A stretch of 64,000 nt of DNA. Origin: Diploptera punctata. Taxonomy: Eukaryota; Arthropoda; Insecta; Blattodea; Blaberidae. The notes beneath the pieces were generated by a model, which saw only the letters and a list, made by a program, of their open reading frames with translations, was not told the origin of the DNA and did not search any database. Made by a program: the position numbers and the translations under genes. The stretch is from NCBI GenBank assembly GCA_030220185.1, contig JASPKZ010009849.1:1-64000 (forward strand). The letters are read 5' to 3'. The first letter of the stretch is position 1. Each line of letters opens with the position of its first letter. Shown here in pieces: positions 1-11,148 of this stretch.

Positions 1-676
1 ACCTTCTGAGGAGTAATTTATTGGTACTAGTTATGACATTTAAGAACAAAACATAGTACTCATACATTACTTTATTATAAAAAAATTATACAATGGATAT
101 AAACATGCTTATATTACACAATAAAAGTAAACATCACTACGTAAAATAAAAATAGACCACATTAAACTATTTTTCTACATTAATATAATGAAACCCAAAG
201 CATGAAAGGTGCACCAGGTGGCTTTGGAACACACACATATATTATACAGATCTTTCTCTTCTCTATTGTAATTTAACCTCATATCTTATAGGTTGGGAGA
301 GAGAGAGGGACTTTGGATCACAACATGGTTACTGAGGAACCTCCAATCCAGGACCTGACCCCAAGACAACACAAATATTTAAGACAAGCTTGCACAATTC
401 ACTCACATTCATACTAAACCTGGCAAATATGATGATCACAGATTGTTTAGGCCTTAAAGTTTCCTAACATTTGTCGTACGGGTTCAGAGAAACCATCAAT
501 AAAACCATCATCCAGGAAATCTGTCATGACTGGGGATCAAACTCAGGCCCTCTGCAAACAAAAACAGTGATGCTAGCCCGAGACCATAGCCGTGGTGTAT
601 ATTACAAATAAAACTTTAAAATAAACACTTTCTTTGCAGATGTATAAATACATTTCAGATAATTTATATTCATTAT
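1..676. other. Intergenic or intronic DNA, no gene seen
   Basis: I see no supported coding or RNA gene here. Bases 150-240 resemble 46530-46620 (both run from 'atagaccacatt' to a 'ggtggctttRgaacac' motif), so a dispersed repeat of unknown class is likely. If SF3B1 is transcribed from upstream of the window, this is intronic, since no SF3B1 N-terminal exon is visible before 10447. Confidence 0.4.
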
Positions 677-1030
677 GTCCACCGCTGTGGTCTCGATGGT
701 ATAGCGTGCTGCCTTGTCACGCAGCGGGCCCGGGTTCGATCCCCAGTCGGGGCAGTTTTTTCTGGGTGAGGTTTTATTGGGGTTTTTCCTCACCTGTAAG
801 ACAAATGTCAGGAAAACTTTAAGGTCCAAACGGTCCCCGAAATCATATAGCCATCATCATCATCCTTGTCATTAACCATCATCATCACCATCATCCTTCA
901 CTGGTGTGGAAAGCAACGGGAAGTCTACCACACCTACACAATTCCCTAGTAAAGCTGCAAGCATAGCATGAAAATGCTATGATTGCAGTGAAGGACCTGC
1001 CTTCAGGGCAGAATTACTATAGATGGATAT
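677..1030 (+). mobile_element. tRNA-derived SINE, family A, copy 1
   Basis: The element starts gtccaccgctgtggtctcg and contains a Pol III A-box-like block followed by a B box (GGGTTCGATCCCC near 731-745). Its body is shared with 22819-23133: a tRNA-unrelated segment (ctgggtgaggtttt, then gacaaatgtcaggaaaactttaagg), a CAT-rich stretch, and a 3' end around gcagaattactat. The first 180 bases are also shared with the copies at 28738 and 45413, which carry a different 3' half. It is non-autonomous and would need a LINE for mobility. Recognition rests on the boxes and on four copies in this window. It resembles SINEs known from termites and cockroaches, but I cannot name the family with certainty. 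Confidence 0.75.
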
Positions 1031-1439
1031 TCATTATAGGTGAAAGAATGAATCTTTGGATTTCTGACTACAACAAGTAAGTCATGGCATAATAGTGGCT
1101 AGAAGGGAGGGTGCAGCACAGGCATGTGAGAATTTATAATGCATTTACAATATTTCTATCTGTACAGTAAAACTACACATAATTTGACCAATATCATGAG
1201 ACAAACATTTAATATATAGAATTACAACCTGCCTATTAGGATTGCATTTGTGAATATTATTAATGGCAGTTACCTGGAACATATTTACTTATTTTCTCAC
1301 AAGGAAATTTAATTTGCAGTCATCTATTTTTTTTTGTGACAGAAAGCTTAAAAAAAACTTTGAAGAGAAAAACATAAACTACTGAATTCTGCTTATATGA
1401 TTCTAACCAAAACGATTATAAAAATAGTATATATCTCAA

Positions 1440-1610
1440 TATCCGGCTTGTGATCTGGGGATTAAGTTGCTCGTCCCAAGAGTCAAGGGTTAAAATCTGG
1501 CTGGGGTCGATATATTATTAGGATGGATGAATCCTAGAAAAACAAAAAGTTTTCTGGGAGAAACTTAGAGTCATGGATTCCGAGTCTGAAGATTTCAGGC
1601 TCGTAAACAT
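1440..1610 (+). mobile_element. Decayed tRNA-derived SINE-like repeat, family D, copy 1
   Basis: The stretch contains a degenerate tRNA-like head (ctcgtcccaagagtcaaggg) followed by a block ending in agtctgaagatttcaggctcg. The same order of blocks recurs at about 23480-23650 (ggccccaagtgtcacaggttcaa, then agcctgaagatttttcg). Both copies are too diverged to set exact ends. It was called because the two copies share the distal non-tRNA part. Confidence 0.45.
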
Positions 1611-1710
1611 AATCTCAGCCTACATTGGAGCAAAATTGAATGGCCTTTCCCATCCAAGTAAAGGCTTTGTAAAGACTTAATGAAAATTAGCAGCAGAAAA
1701 CATATTACAG

Positions 1711-1936
1711 TAATTAAGACATTTTGTCTGTACATTCTTACCTCTTTGGGTTGTATTTGTTGAACATATGTTTCAAGGCTTCTGATTACAGTCTGTAATT
1801 GCTGACGATGGGGCTCAGAAGCCTTGATGAAACATATATTTGACAAAAACAACCATAAGAGTAAGAATGTACAGACAAAATGTCTTAATTATTAAACAAA
1901 CTTCTTAATGATACTTCCTATTGCATTTTAAAATAC
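1711..1936. mobile_element. PLE-derived palindrome, AAGAGGT subfamily
   Basis: Two inverted arms face each other around position 1800. Each arm holds a 'gtacattcttacctctt' / 'ataagagtaagaatgtac' terminus and the block aacatatgtttcaaggcttc. The right arm continues into an 'acttcttaatgatacttcctat' end, the degenerate second half of the terminal stem seen intact at 44451-44520. Flanking direct repeats TATTACAG (1703-1710 and 1937-1944) suggest a target-site duplication. No protein-coding capacity remains. Confidence 0.6.
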
Positions 1937-2231
1937 TATTACAGCTTCAAAAAAATCTGTCTACATTGGTGGAAAACTTAATTTGCTGATATACAAGATA
2001 ATATATTAAATCAGATGGTTATGTACAGTTTATAAAATAATAATAGAAACCTTTTATATGAGTTTGGGGAATCAAAATTGGACGTATATATCAGGGGATC
2101 CTGGCTCTTATGGACCATAGTACTGGTAATGATGATTGCTTATGATTGACTCTCTACTCCATTTATACTAAAGAACATTTACTCCTTTTCAACTGAGTCT
2201 TCAATGCACAATTGTTAAATATTGTCTAGTC

Positions 2232-2765
2232 ATGTGTTAGATCTTCAATCTTTTCTAAAAACCAACAAAACTGAAAAGATTGAAGACTGCAAAAAATCGG
2301 GAATTTATCAAATTAATTGTAAAGATTGTGAAAAGATATACATAGGAAAAACAAAAAGGAATCTAAATACAAGATTAAAGGAACACCTCAGAAATGTTAA
2401 AAATGGAGAAGAAACAGAAAAATCTGCAATAGCTGTAGATTGCCTGGTCAGAAAAACACAGAATAGAAACCAAAACAAAAATTACTTAAACAATTGGAAA
2501 AAAACCGAAGGAACTCACAATTTGGGAAAAAATTATATATGCAAGAATAAAAACACAACTATGAATTTTGAAATACCCGGTGATAAGGAGAGGGGATTGA
2601 TTTGGAAGTTCGTCGGTCAGCCATCAGATGGCGCGGAGGTCAGTCTGCAGGATAGGAGGCCATTGGACATCAGTTGTGAATGTAATACAACATTGAGAAT
2701 ATCACAAATGAAGTGAAGAAACTCGAGTCTGCTTGGGAGTTAAGAAGTATGAGGTGAGTGAAGAA
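2232..2765 (+). pseudogene. Penelope-like element fragment with GIY-YIG endonuclease
   Basis: The + strand frame 2222-2716 encodes the C-terminal endonuclease half of a PLE protein. Visible are the GIY motif (SGIYQINCKDCEK), the CxxC insertion typical of PLE endonucleases, YIGKTKRNL, a conserved R and the EH pair (RLKEHLRN). These are followed by the conserved tail with NFEIPGDKERGLIWKF and DGAEV. The reverse transcriptase domain is missing, so this is a 5'-truncated copy. The frame after residue ~75 is shifted relative to the copy near 9300 (the WEKI block reads differently). The copy ends in gtatgaggtgagtga, the same 3' motif as 20866 and 30262. A short inverted repeat (tcttcaatctttt / gaaaagattgaaga) caps its left side. 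Confidence 0.8.
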
Positions 2766-2769
2766 ACAA

Positions 2770-4700
2770 CTAAAGAATAATATCTAAAATGTTTAACTGC
2801 ACATCATACACTTTTATTCCTTGTATGTTCCTCAGTATTGTACTATCCTGGAGAACTGGTCTTTATGTGCATGCAGTCCAAGTCTTCGGTGACATTCGGG
2901 AATGAAGCGATGTAATATCCCAGCAAGCCTTCTAGAAAAAAAAAAAAGAATGTTTATGATTTTATCAGATAATCAAAAGTGACTAATATTTATTCACCAT
3001 CAAATATAGACTATAGAACAAATGCATAATATTTTTAGTGGATTCTACTACTTTAATAACATTGTAATTTCTCAGACGTCATAAGCTAAGGGGCAAAATT
3101 TTTATTTTCTGCTATATTAAAAAAAGAATGTTCCAAGAAAAACATAATGTGTAGCAACAATTGATATGTTACATTACTTTATGCATTGTAATTTGATTCC
3201 CTTTCAGTTACTGGTACACATTATTTTATTCATGATTACTGTATTAACAAGTTTCATTATTCTCATTATGGATGTATTGGATTACAACTCACCTCTAATT
3301 CTCATATAATGTTTTCACAGTTCATACCAGAACATGTTATACAAATACAACATTTTGGGCAATTGCATACAAACGTTAAGTTGCTATATTTATGGCATTT
3401 CTTATTAACTCGCTTTTAATTAAATTAGAGGTTTCTTTATGGGAAGCCATATTATCTAATAAACTAATTGGTGTACGCAAACTTGCAGTGCACCATAAGG
3501 CAAAGTTGGCTATTCTGTTTGAACAGTGACTAATGCAGGTGGACTAGAGGCATAGAATCTCCAAAACTGACTTATGCTGTAATAAAGGTCACCATTTATC
3601 AAATATACAATGAAAGTTGCTTAAATCTATGATGGCTGAACTATAGTTTATGACCCACTATGCTATACCATACAACATTAATATGACACTGTTACACTAT
3701 TTACTTTTTCCATTTCTACTAACATTTCCTACTGTTTTAACATTTTGTAACGATTCTTAAAACATTTTTTTTATATTTCTTATATATTTATCTATGTATA
3801 TAAAATCTCTCACTCATTTCTTCTAAGTTCTACAGAGCTGTGGTGTATATGTGCATGCAAAAGGTTTTGTCAATATATGGCAAGACTAACTGTGCTATTG
3901 TATGACAATCTTTCACAATATAACTACTATTTTATTTTGTTTGGTTAAGAAGGAAAAGTTATTGTACACCAAATTAGATTATCAAATAATAAATTATTCC
4001 TTTCTTTAAAAGCATGCTTGGGAACTTATTGTGAAGATTGATTATTCCAATAGCACAGATACTCGTCATCTATCGAGTAAGTTCATAAGCTTTGAGCATC
4101 CACACAACTGTTATGTAGGAAAAATGGAAAAAAAACTGCACTTAAACTAGCGTGAAATATTTTCAAAGTCCTATAGAACAACAGTGCGCATGCGCCAGAG
4201 TTTATAGAGCCAGCGATAACCCATAATCAAACTACATATCGATTATCATCCTCGGTTACTATCCGTCGCAATGAAATTTAAATGACCAATATTTGCAATA
4301 AATCTCCAAATCTATGTTTAAAAAATATATTAATAATATTAAAATTACCAAACGTTTATTAAAAATGGGTGTACACTCACTTATCACTCCCTCATATTGA
4401 TCCAACCAGCGATAACCCAAAACAGCAATAGAAAAATTAGAGACTAGGTAATATACTCTGTGGAGGAAAAATAGCAGCATTACAATATTGAATAACAGTA
4501 TCATAATATTGTGATTTGTATATTTAAATATATACTTCAAAATTGTCTAATAATGTTATAAAAATTGTTTGAAAAAGTTTAAAATATTAAGTAATGTTAG
4601 TAAATATAGAGGAAGAGCTATAGTTTACAATATAACTGAAAATCAAGTGCTTGTAGAAGTGCAGTTGAGCCGGAAAAACTTTAGTTTACCTTCCCTTAAT
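2770..4700. other. AT-rich non-coding stretch
   Basis: I see no exon, RNA gene or clear transposon. A motif 'ccagcgataaccc' occurs at about 4212 and 4407 and again in the form 'aaccagcgata' near 12537 and 12571. It may mark an unrecognised repeat end. Confidence 0.4.
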
Positions 4701-4712
4701 TTTTGTGTCCTA

Positions 4713-4891
4713 CAGTGAAACATGTGCATGAGCATAAGTTTATAGAGTTGTCACTAGATGGAATCACAAAGAAGTTCTACAGAAAATTTAAAGGAATTGA
4801 CACTAGATGGAAGAATGTAGCTGCGACCAAACTTCAATACATCCCCAAACATTTGTTAGAAATGGATATACACCAACTTTCTCCTTCCTAA
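4713..4891 (+). CDS. Possible terminal exon of an unrecognised gene
   Basis: A strong-looking acceptor (tttttgtgtcctacag) at 4712 precedes about 58 open codons ending in TAA at 4891. The translation is rich in charged and aromatic residues (for example KKFYRKFKGIDTRWKNVA) and looks protein-like rather than random. I do not recognise the family. It is not SF3B1. No partner exon is visible to the left. A transposon-derived or chance origin remains possible. Confidence 0.3.
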
Positions 4892-5350
4892 CTTAAAATA
4901 AATTATTTGCATATTATTTAATGAAGCATATATCTAATCTGATATACACTAACCTGTCCCATCAGAACCTACAAAATGAACTGAGTGAACATCTTTTTCT
5001 GAGAATATACTTTTGAATGTTGGTCATTCCAATTTTCACAGATATCTTCACCATCTAGTTAAGTTCTTCTAGCGTTCACACATGTGCACAATGATTCTGC
5101 ATACTTCAAAGAAATAATTGTGTATGGAGATAAATATTTAATAATTGTAAAAAAAAATGTTATAAGTATTGTTGCAAAATGTTAGATAGATGGAAAGCTG
5201 TGTGGCCATCACTTAAGTGTTGGCGGTGAGCAATCCATTTTGATCCTCCTTAATAGGTAGAACCCCTGGTTCCTGTAAAATACAGTAGCACCAGTTTAAA
5301 TTTTGAATTCAAATTTGAAGTTAATTAGCAGAGTGAAGTCGGAAGCGAAA

Positions 5351-5491
5351 ATGTTTAAAAAAGTACAAAAGTTAGTAAAGACAGAAGGAGTACGTAAGTC
5401 CCAGGCAGACACCACACGCATGCACGACAAACGCGAAGCAGTTTACTCTATGGAATATCGCGATGCAGCCAACATTATACATGCAATTTAA
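5351..5491 (+). CDS. Short ORF of unknown status
   Basis: Frame 5303-5491 stays open around ATG 5351 and would give about 46 residues (begins MFKKVQKLVKTEG). The segment around 'gcagacaccacacgcatgc' (5405-5425) is echoed on the opposite strand near 5822-5850 (cgcatgcgcgttgtgtctgt), so it may be part of an inverted repeat instead of a gene. No family is recognised. Confidence 0.15.
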   Translation: MFKKVQKLVKTEGVRKSQADTTRMHDKREAVYSMEYRDAANIIHAI

Positions 5492-6221
5492 CAAACCTAA
5501 AAGCTAACGTAATGCAATTTAAGTACTCTAACTTATGAAAGACCAACCTAAAAGCTAACCTAACATAATTTAAGCACTCTAACCTGTGAAAGAATGCAAC
5601 ACCCAAAAATAAATAGTAAGTTCTCAAATTCTGAAGTACATAACCTATGTTGGCTGCACTGTTGTTGCATAGAATATTCCTTAAAATCAATATGGTTGCC
5701 ACGTCTTCATGTTACGTATATAGTTAAATATCATAGAAAAATGTGTTCAAGTAATCGTTAGAAAAAATGTAAAATTTGTTGTAAATGGTGGGATATAATT
5801 TGAAAATAAAACCTTGTTGGCGCATGCGCGTTGTGTCTGTCTCGGGCTTAGGAAAAATTCTCACTGCACTTAATGGAAACTTGAGCCAAAATAAGTATAC
5901 GTGGTCTCTTGGCATACAATAGCCAGTGCATTTTAATAATAATGTGTCAATGTAATAACAGCTTGAAAAGTTGGAAATTAAGTATAAGTTTAGAGGTCCA
6001 TGGTAGTACAACATAATCAACCTTGCATATTGAACATTCATACCATAATCACTACTGTAACTTAAGTTTCAAGGTTATGGCACTGTAATATAATCTCAAA
6101 ATTAACACTTCAATGTTCTTTTGTTACATTTTTGTGGGTATGTAACATATAGCCTAAGAAATTACACTTGGATAGAAGACTATTTTTTATTAATTTTTTT
6201 ACTAAATATAAAATATTTTAC

Positions 6222-6330
6222 CTTTCTGTTGTAATCGATGTATGATCAGATCCACATTGAACGTAATTGCTTCGTTTCAAAAGCGAAACCAGACGAAACA
6301 ATCTTCCATACCTTCTTCAAGATGAACTGG
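6222..6330 (-). pseudogene. Harbinger-like exon remnant, distal copy
   Basis: On the minus strand this segment ends in a splice-donor-like CAGAAAG|GTAAAA at 6222/6221. It is a diverged relative of 6837-7040: both contain an 'FVxFRF/L' motif, then about a dozen codons, then 'IxHRLxxK' before the donor. A stop codon interrupts the frame, so it is not functional as it stands. See the entry at 6837-7040 for the family argument. Confidence 0.35.
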
Positions 6331-6836
6331 TCTCCTTGAGATTTTTCTGTAGAATGTTGAAAAAATTATGGTTATGTTACTGATAATATCCTGATTAATA
6401 ATAATAATAATAATAACAATTTATCAATTTTATGATAGTTTAGAAAAAAGGTTATGGCACACGACATAATACACATTTTTTATTTAAAGTCAATGGCATA
6501 ACCAACGTTGTAATTAAGATTTTAATTTAATGGCAATATAATATAACCTCAAAATTTGCACTTCAATGTTTTGTTAAATTATAGTGTGTAAAATAAAAGC
6601 AATTATACTTTGAAAAGCACACTTTCATAGAAGATTATTTTTTAAACTCCTACCCCTATTATAAAATGCATTGTATTATACAGTATTATCTAATGAAGCT
6701 ACAGGTTCAAGTACGAGTATTAATGCTAATTCATGCTCATACCTTTTTAAATAAAAATGTTTAAATAATCACCTACAAATATTAAACAATGATTGTGGAA
6801 ATAATAAAATACAAACGAAAAATGTTAAAATCTTAC

Positions 6837-7040
6837 CTTTTCGTTTTATGTTCTAATCGATGTCTGATGAGATCAAGGCGAAAGCGGACGAAAAATTCTT
6901 CATCATTGTAAATTTTCAATATGATCCGGTCTTCCCCTGATTTGTCTGAGTTTCCGGGTCTTTAGAAACATATCGTATAATACTTCGTCGTCACTATCAG
7001 AATCCAGAAATAAATTTCTAGACATGTTTCTGGCTGCCAT
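6837..7040 (-). pseudogene. Possible N-terminal exon of a Harbinger/HARBI1-like transposase
   Basis: Reading the minus strand from ATG 7040, the product starts MAARNMSRNLFLDSDSDDE. After a one-base frame slip near 6905-6915 it continues NDEEFFVRFRLDLIRHRLEH and runs into a donor AAAAG|GTAAGA at 6837. The 'DEEFFxRFRL' block is typical of the N-terminal region of PIF/Harbinger-type transposases and HARBI1-like proteins. No DDE catalytic domain is visible within the window on this strand, so the assignment is an inference from one motif. Confidence 0.4.
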
Positions 7041-7430
7041 TTTGGAAAGTTAACTCGAGTATTTCACAATAATCGGCTTCGAATGACCGTAGAAAGTCTA
7101 CCGAGTTTATGCTCCGGCTAAGGTGCAATACTGTCGTGGTACAACGCAATTTTGGCTGAATACTTGAGATAGCATGTATTCAGAACTTATACTGAGTTGG
7201 TACAACCGGCCCTTAGTGGAACATTCAATAATCTATATATCAAACTGTTGAAAATTGCATGCTTATGCGCAATATGATTGAAACCTGAAGACTTTATGTA
7301 ATTGTCAATATGAGTATCTTTTCTGTATATATTGAATTCAATTCTTTGTTGTTGTTCATCCCTTCTTATGTAGAGGTCCAAAAATGGGATTTGGTTATTA
7401 TTTTCTAATTCCATAGTAAATTTCGCAGAT

Positions 7431-8034
7431 TCATCCTGGAGGTTGAGTAATTTTAAATGCATCTTCAATATATTTAGAATTTATCACAGAGAAAATATCA
7501 TCCACATATCTATACCAACATTTGAACATCCAGGGATAAGCATTGGTGATATGACATTCTAAATAACCCATAAATAAATTTGCCAAAAATGGTGAAAGTG
7601 GGTTTCCCATAGCCAGACCTGTGATTTGTTTATAAAATTTTTCATTGAAGGTGAAAAAATTGTTGTCGATACAAAGTTTTGTAAGATTCAAATATTCATT
7701 AATTATTTCTCTTTGTAGTTTCAAGGAAATAAGCCATTTTTCAAAAATATTTAACATCTTCCCAATTGGGACGCTCGGAAATAAAGAAATGACATCAAAA
7801 GAAACCAATCTATCATTACAATCCAAAGTGATATTATTCAGTTCATTAACTAATTCAATTGAATTTTCAATACTTTTGTTGTCGAAACTTGGTAGTTCAT
7901 TAAATTTCTTAGTAAGCCATTTTGCCAAATTGTAACAAGGTGAGCCAATATTATTAATAATGGGTCTCATCTTATTCCCCTCTTTATGTATTTTTGGGAG
8001 CCCATACAATTTTGGAATCTGTGGGTTTGATACC
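7431..8034 (-). pseudogene. PLE reverse transcriptase fragment, inverted arm
   Basis: The minus-strand frame encodes RT motifs also seen in the right arm: LYGLPKIHKEGNKMRPI, LVSFDVISLFPSVP, GLAMGNPLSPFLANLF and the YVDD catalytic box (WYRYVDDIFSVI). Here the run through REIINEYLNLTKL is uninterrupted, whereas the right arm has an extra A. It is truncated at both ends and cannot make a complete protein. Confidence 0.8.
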
Positions 8035-8066
8035 ATCAAAGAACAAGATAAATACAAGTTGAAAGT

Positions 8067-9622
8067 ATCAAACCCACAGATTCCAAAATTGTATGGGCTC
8101 CCAAAAATACATAAAGAGGGGAATAAGATGAGACCCATTATTAATAATATTGGCTCACCTTGTTACAATTTGGCAAAATGGCTTACTAAGAAATTTAATG
8201 AACTACCAAGTTTCGACAACAAAAGTATTGAAAATTCAATTGAATTAGTTAATGAACTGAATAATATCACTTTGGATTGTAATGATAGATTGGTTTCTTT
8301 TGATGTCATTTCTTTATTTCCGAGCGTCCCAATTGGGAAGATGTTAAATATTTTTGAAAAATGGCTTATTTCCTTGAAACTACAAAGAGAAAATAATTAA
8401 TGAATATTTGAATCTTACAAAACTTTGTATCGACAACAATTTTTTCACCTTCAATGAAAAATTTTATAAACAAATCACAGGTCTGGCTATGGGAAACCCA
8501 CTTTCACCATTTTTGGCAAATTTATTTACGGGTTATTTAGGATGTCATATCATCAATGCTTATCCCTGGATGTTCAAATGTTGGTATAGATATGTGGATG
8601 ATATTTTCTCTGTGATAAATTCTAAATATATTGAAGATGCATTAAAATTACTCAACCTCCAGGATGAATCTGTGAAATTTACTATGGAATTAGAAAATAA
8701 TAACCAAATCCCATTTTTGGACCTCTACATAAGAAGGGATGAACAACAACAAAGAATTGAATTCAATATATACAGAAAAGATACTCATATTGACAATTAC
8801 ATAAAGTCTTCAGGTTTCAATCATATTGCGCATAAGCATGCAATTTTCAACAGTTTGATATATAGATTATTGAATGTTCCACTAAATGAAGAGGATTTTA
8901 AGAAAGAATACAATCACATTTTGGACATAGCTAATTTAAATGGTTTTGGAAAGGAAATAATTATAACTAAATTGAAGAAATTCAGACAACAAAAAAGATT
9001 AAAAGAATACGCTACCCTGCAATCTGATTCAAAGAAAGGAAAACAATTTAAGAAAATCACTTATCATCCTGGAATACATAACAAATTTCAAAAAATTTTC
9101 AAGAAATTCAACATTACATTGGCACCGATAAATAAATTTAGCCTTGGTAACTTATTAATAACCAATAAGAAAATGAACACCCTAGATAGTAAAAAATCTG
9201 GAATTTATCAAATTGATTGTCGAGATTGCAATAAAGTATACATAGGAAAAACAAAAATAAATTTGGACACTCGCACAAAGGAACACTTTAGAAATATTAA
9301 AAATGGTGAAATTGAAAAATCAGCTATTGCAGCACATAGTTTGTTGGAAGGTCATAGAATTGAAAAAGTAGCTAAACTTCTTAAACATTTGGAAAAACCT
9401 TTGGAATTGACAGTTTGGGAGAAAATATTTATACAGAAGAACAAATTTAAATCTATGAATTTCGACATTCCGGATGAACGTGACCTCATCTCGAAGTTCA
9501 TCGAATCAACACCAGATGGCAACGATATCTCGAAGTTTGTCAAATCAACACCAGATGGCAACGTTAGAGAGGGAGATTCCAACGAATATCCAGTAGTCAT
9601 AATGGCGGTTGAAAATGAATGA
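8067..9622 (+). pseudogene. PLE reverse transcriptase plus GIY-YIG endonuclease, one frameshift
   Basis: This is the most complete PLE protein in the window. It runs from the RT fingers and palm (8067-8400) across one frame change to 8408-9622. Key residues are MGNPLSPFLANLF, the catalytic RYVDDI at about 8590, the thumb region, then the endonuclease with SGIYQIDCRDCNKVYIGKT (about 9197-9253), R and EH (TRTKEHFRN) and a downstream Glu in LTVWEKIF. PLE proteins copy RNA onto nicked DNA; the GIY-YIG domain makes the nick. The frameshift is one extra A in 8390-8393, absent from the inverted arm. The N-terminal part is missing. Confidence 0.85.
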
Positions 9623-10031
9623 CAAGATCATTTGAAAACTATAGTTACCGTGTTCGATAAAACATGAAATATGAGGTAAGATGTTAAAATGACTCATTAA
9701 TTTATGTATATATAGTACATGAATGTCAACACGTAGCGCATACGAGAGATAATATAAAAATATTTGTAACAATTGATTATACCACAAAAAAAAAAAGAAA
9801 CCACTGTTTGCACTTTCTTAAACAAATTATTTTCCAGGAAATGATGCAGAAAAATATAATTGACACATTTACATCATAGGACATCAAAAATTAATTAATA
9901 CCTATAACGTTGGTCATAAATTTCTCCACTAGGGTGCATTCTTACAACATTGCGATCTTTTGGCAATAAATAATATTATGATCTGGTTGCAGTGATCGAA
10001 CAAAAGAAGCAAATGAAGCATACCAATCGTT

Positions 10032-10168
10032 AAAATTCATCGGAGAACATATTGTTTAAACAACTCACCTCATAGGATTCATGCTTCCATGATATCGCGA
10101 TTTCAAACATAATCATGTTCATCGTCATCGTCAACCTCATAATGTTTACTTCCCAACATTAAATAAAT
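10032..10168 (-). mobile_element. Short PLE-derived element with 12-bp TSD
   Basis: The 137-bp insert is flanked by ATACCAATCGTT (10020-10031 and 10169-10180). It contains aactcacctcatagg near its left side and the terminus cctcataatgtttacttccc at its right. The reverse complement of its body recurs inside 44590-44700. It has no coding capacity. It is one of the clearest small members of the class, with both direct repeats exact. Confidence 0.75.
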
Positions 10169-10209
10169 ATACCAATCGTTTCTCAATTGTTTTCAAACAT
10201 CGCTGTTTA

Positions 10210-10400
10210 CATTAAATATATAAATATTTTAAAATAACTATAGTTAAATAATGATTTGTGAGTATACAGCTTAATTTTATTCGTTAAATAGTCCTAATAA
10301 ATGCCACTCTTGATTTCCAAATTATCTAGATAAATTCACTCCTCACTTCGTGATAATTTGGAAATCACTTGTGGCATTACTTATGATTTAAGCATTTAAT
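10210..10400 (-). repeat. Copy of the 240-bp repeat unit (partial, inverted)
   Basis: The stretch aacagcttaattttatt...aaatagtcctaa...tgccactcttgatttccaaa is the reverse complement of part of the tandem unit at 50712-54671. Its right part adds a small palindrome (tgatttccaaattatc / gataatttggaaatca). It is dispersed, non-coding repeat DNA just upstream of the first SF3B1 exon. Confidence 0.6.
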
Positions 10401-10446
10401 TTATTCTATTGTTTAGTGAATGAAACTATGAATTTGCTTTACACAG

Positions 10447-10741
10447 AGACACCTGGTCACAACAGTGGTTGGGCAGAAACACCTAGAACAGATCGTACTG
10501 GAGCCGGAGACCTGATTCAAGAAAACACCAACTCCATCAGCTAGCAAACGGAGAAGTCGATGGGATGAGACTCCGTCCAGTCAGATGACACCAGGAGCAA
10601 TGACCCCACAAACGCCAGGAACTCCACACACTCCGCATGGTACCCCTCATGGTACTCCTCATGCTACTCCATCCATGATGACGCCCAGTGGAGTTACACC
10701 TACTGGAACTAAAGCTATGGCCATGGCCACACCCACTCCGG
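10447..10741 (+). CDS. SF3B1: SF3B1 exon (N-terminal TP-rich region)
   Basis: The exon begins after tttacacag and ends at CCGG|gtaagt. It encodes the threonine-proline repeats and RWDETP motif of SF3B1's unstructured N-terminus, the part that binds U2AF65 and is phosphorylated during splicing. Readable pieces are [17 protein letters not shown], then [18 protein letters not shown], then a histidine/threonine/proline run. The frame shifts by one between these pieces because 10522-10525 has AAAA where AAA is expected (QE-TPTPS). The block [14 protein letters not shown] is an insect-style expansion not in the human protein. Upstream exons (residues 1 to ~275) are outside the window or more than 10 kb away. 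Confidence 0.93.
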
Positions 10742-11148
10742 GTAAGTATCATATCAAATTAACATGTAACCAAACAATTGTTATATTTCGTGGTAATCTT
10801 GGATCCCAGTAATTTCTCTAGAATCTTCCAAAACAGTCTTCCTTGGTCTTCTTCTTAATTTTTCGGCTGGGTGGGAGATGACAAGCTTTTTATCTATCCA
10901 CTTTAAGGGCCACATGCAAATACATTAGTCTCTACTCAAATTACTTCCAATCACTGGTGAGCTGACTCACCGTGAGCAATTGCTGAGATCGAAATAACGG
11001 CTGACTTACCGGTCATGCATGAAAGTCGACGTTTTCATAATATTGGCAACGAATTACCCAGAATTCTCAGTGATAAAACCACTTCCGTTATTTTCGTCTG
11101 CTATAGAGGAACGCATTTACGCTTGCGTCCCACAAATAATACCATATA

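Larger units (their letters stand above)
7213..9690 (+). mobile_element. Penelope-like element, head-to-head inverted pair
   Basis: The left arm (7213-8034) is the reverse complement of 8067-8880, so two copies of a PLE open reading frame face each other around a 30-bp centre near 8050. The right arm runs on through the RT palm, the endonuclease and the 3' end (atatgaggtaagatg near 9671). The left arm is cut inside the RT region, and I find no clear target-site duplication. The pair lies wholly upstream of the first visible SF3B1 exon. Confidence 0.85.

Noticed and set aside
6849..6895. Hammerhead ribozyme (ctgatgag ... gacgaaa)
   Set aside because: The core-like words are present but no convincing stem II forms between them, and on the other strand the segment reads as a Harbinger-like exon. 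A covariance search would decide.
10537..10752. Antisense ORF opposite the first SF3B1 exon
   Set aside because: It is the shadow of the threonine-proline repeat codons; no independent evidence.
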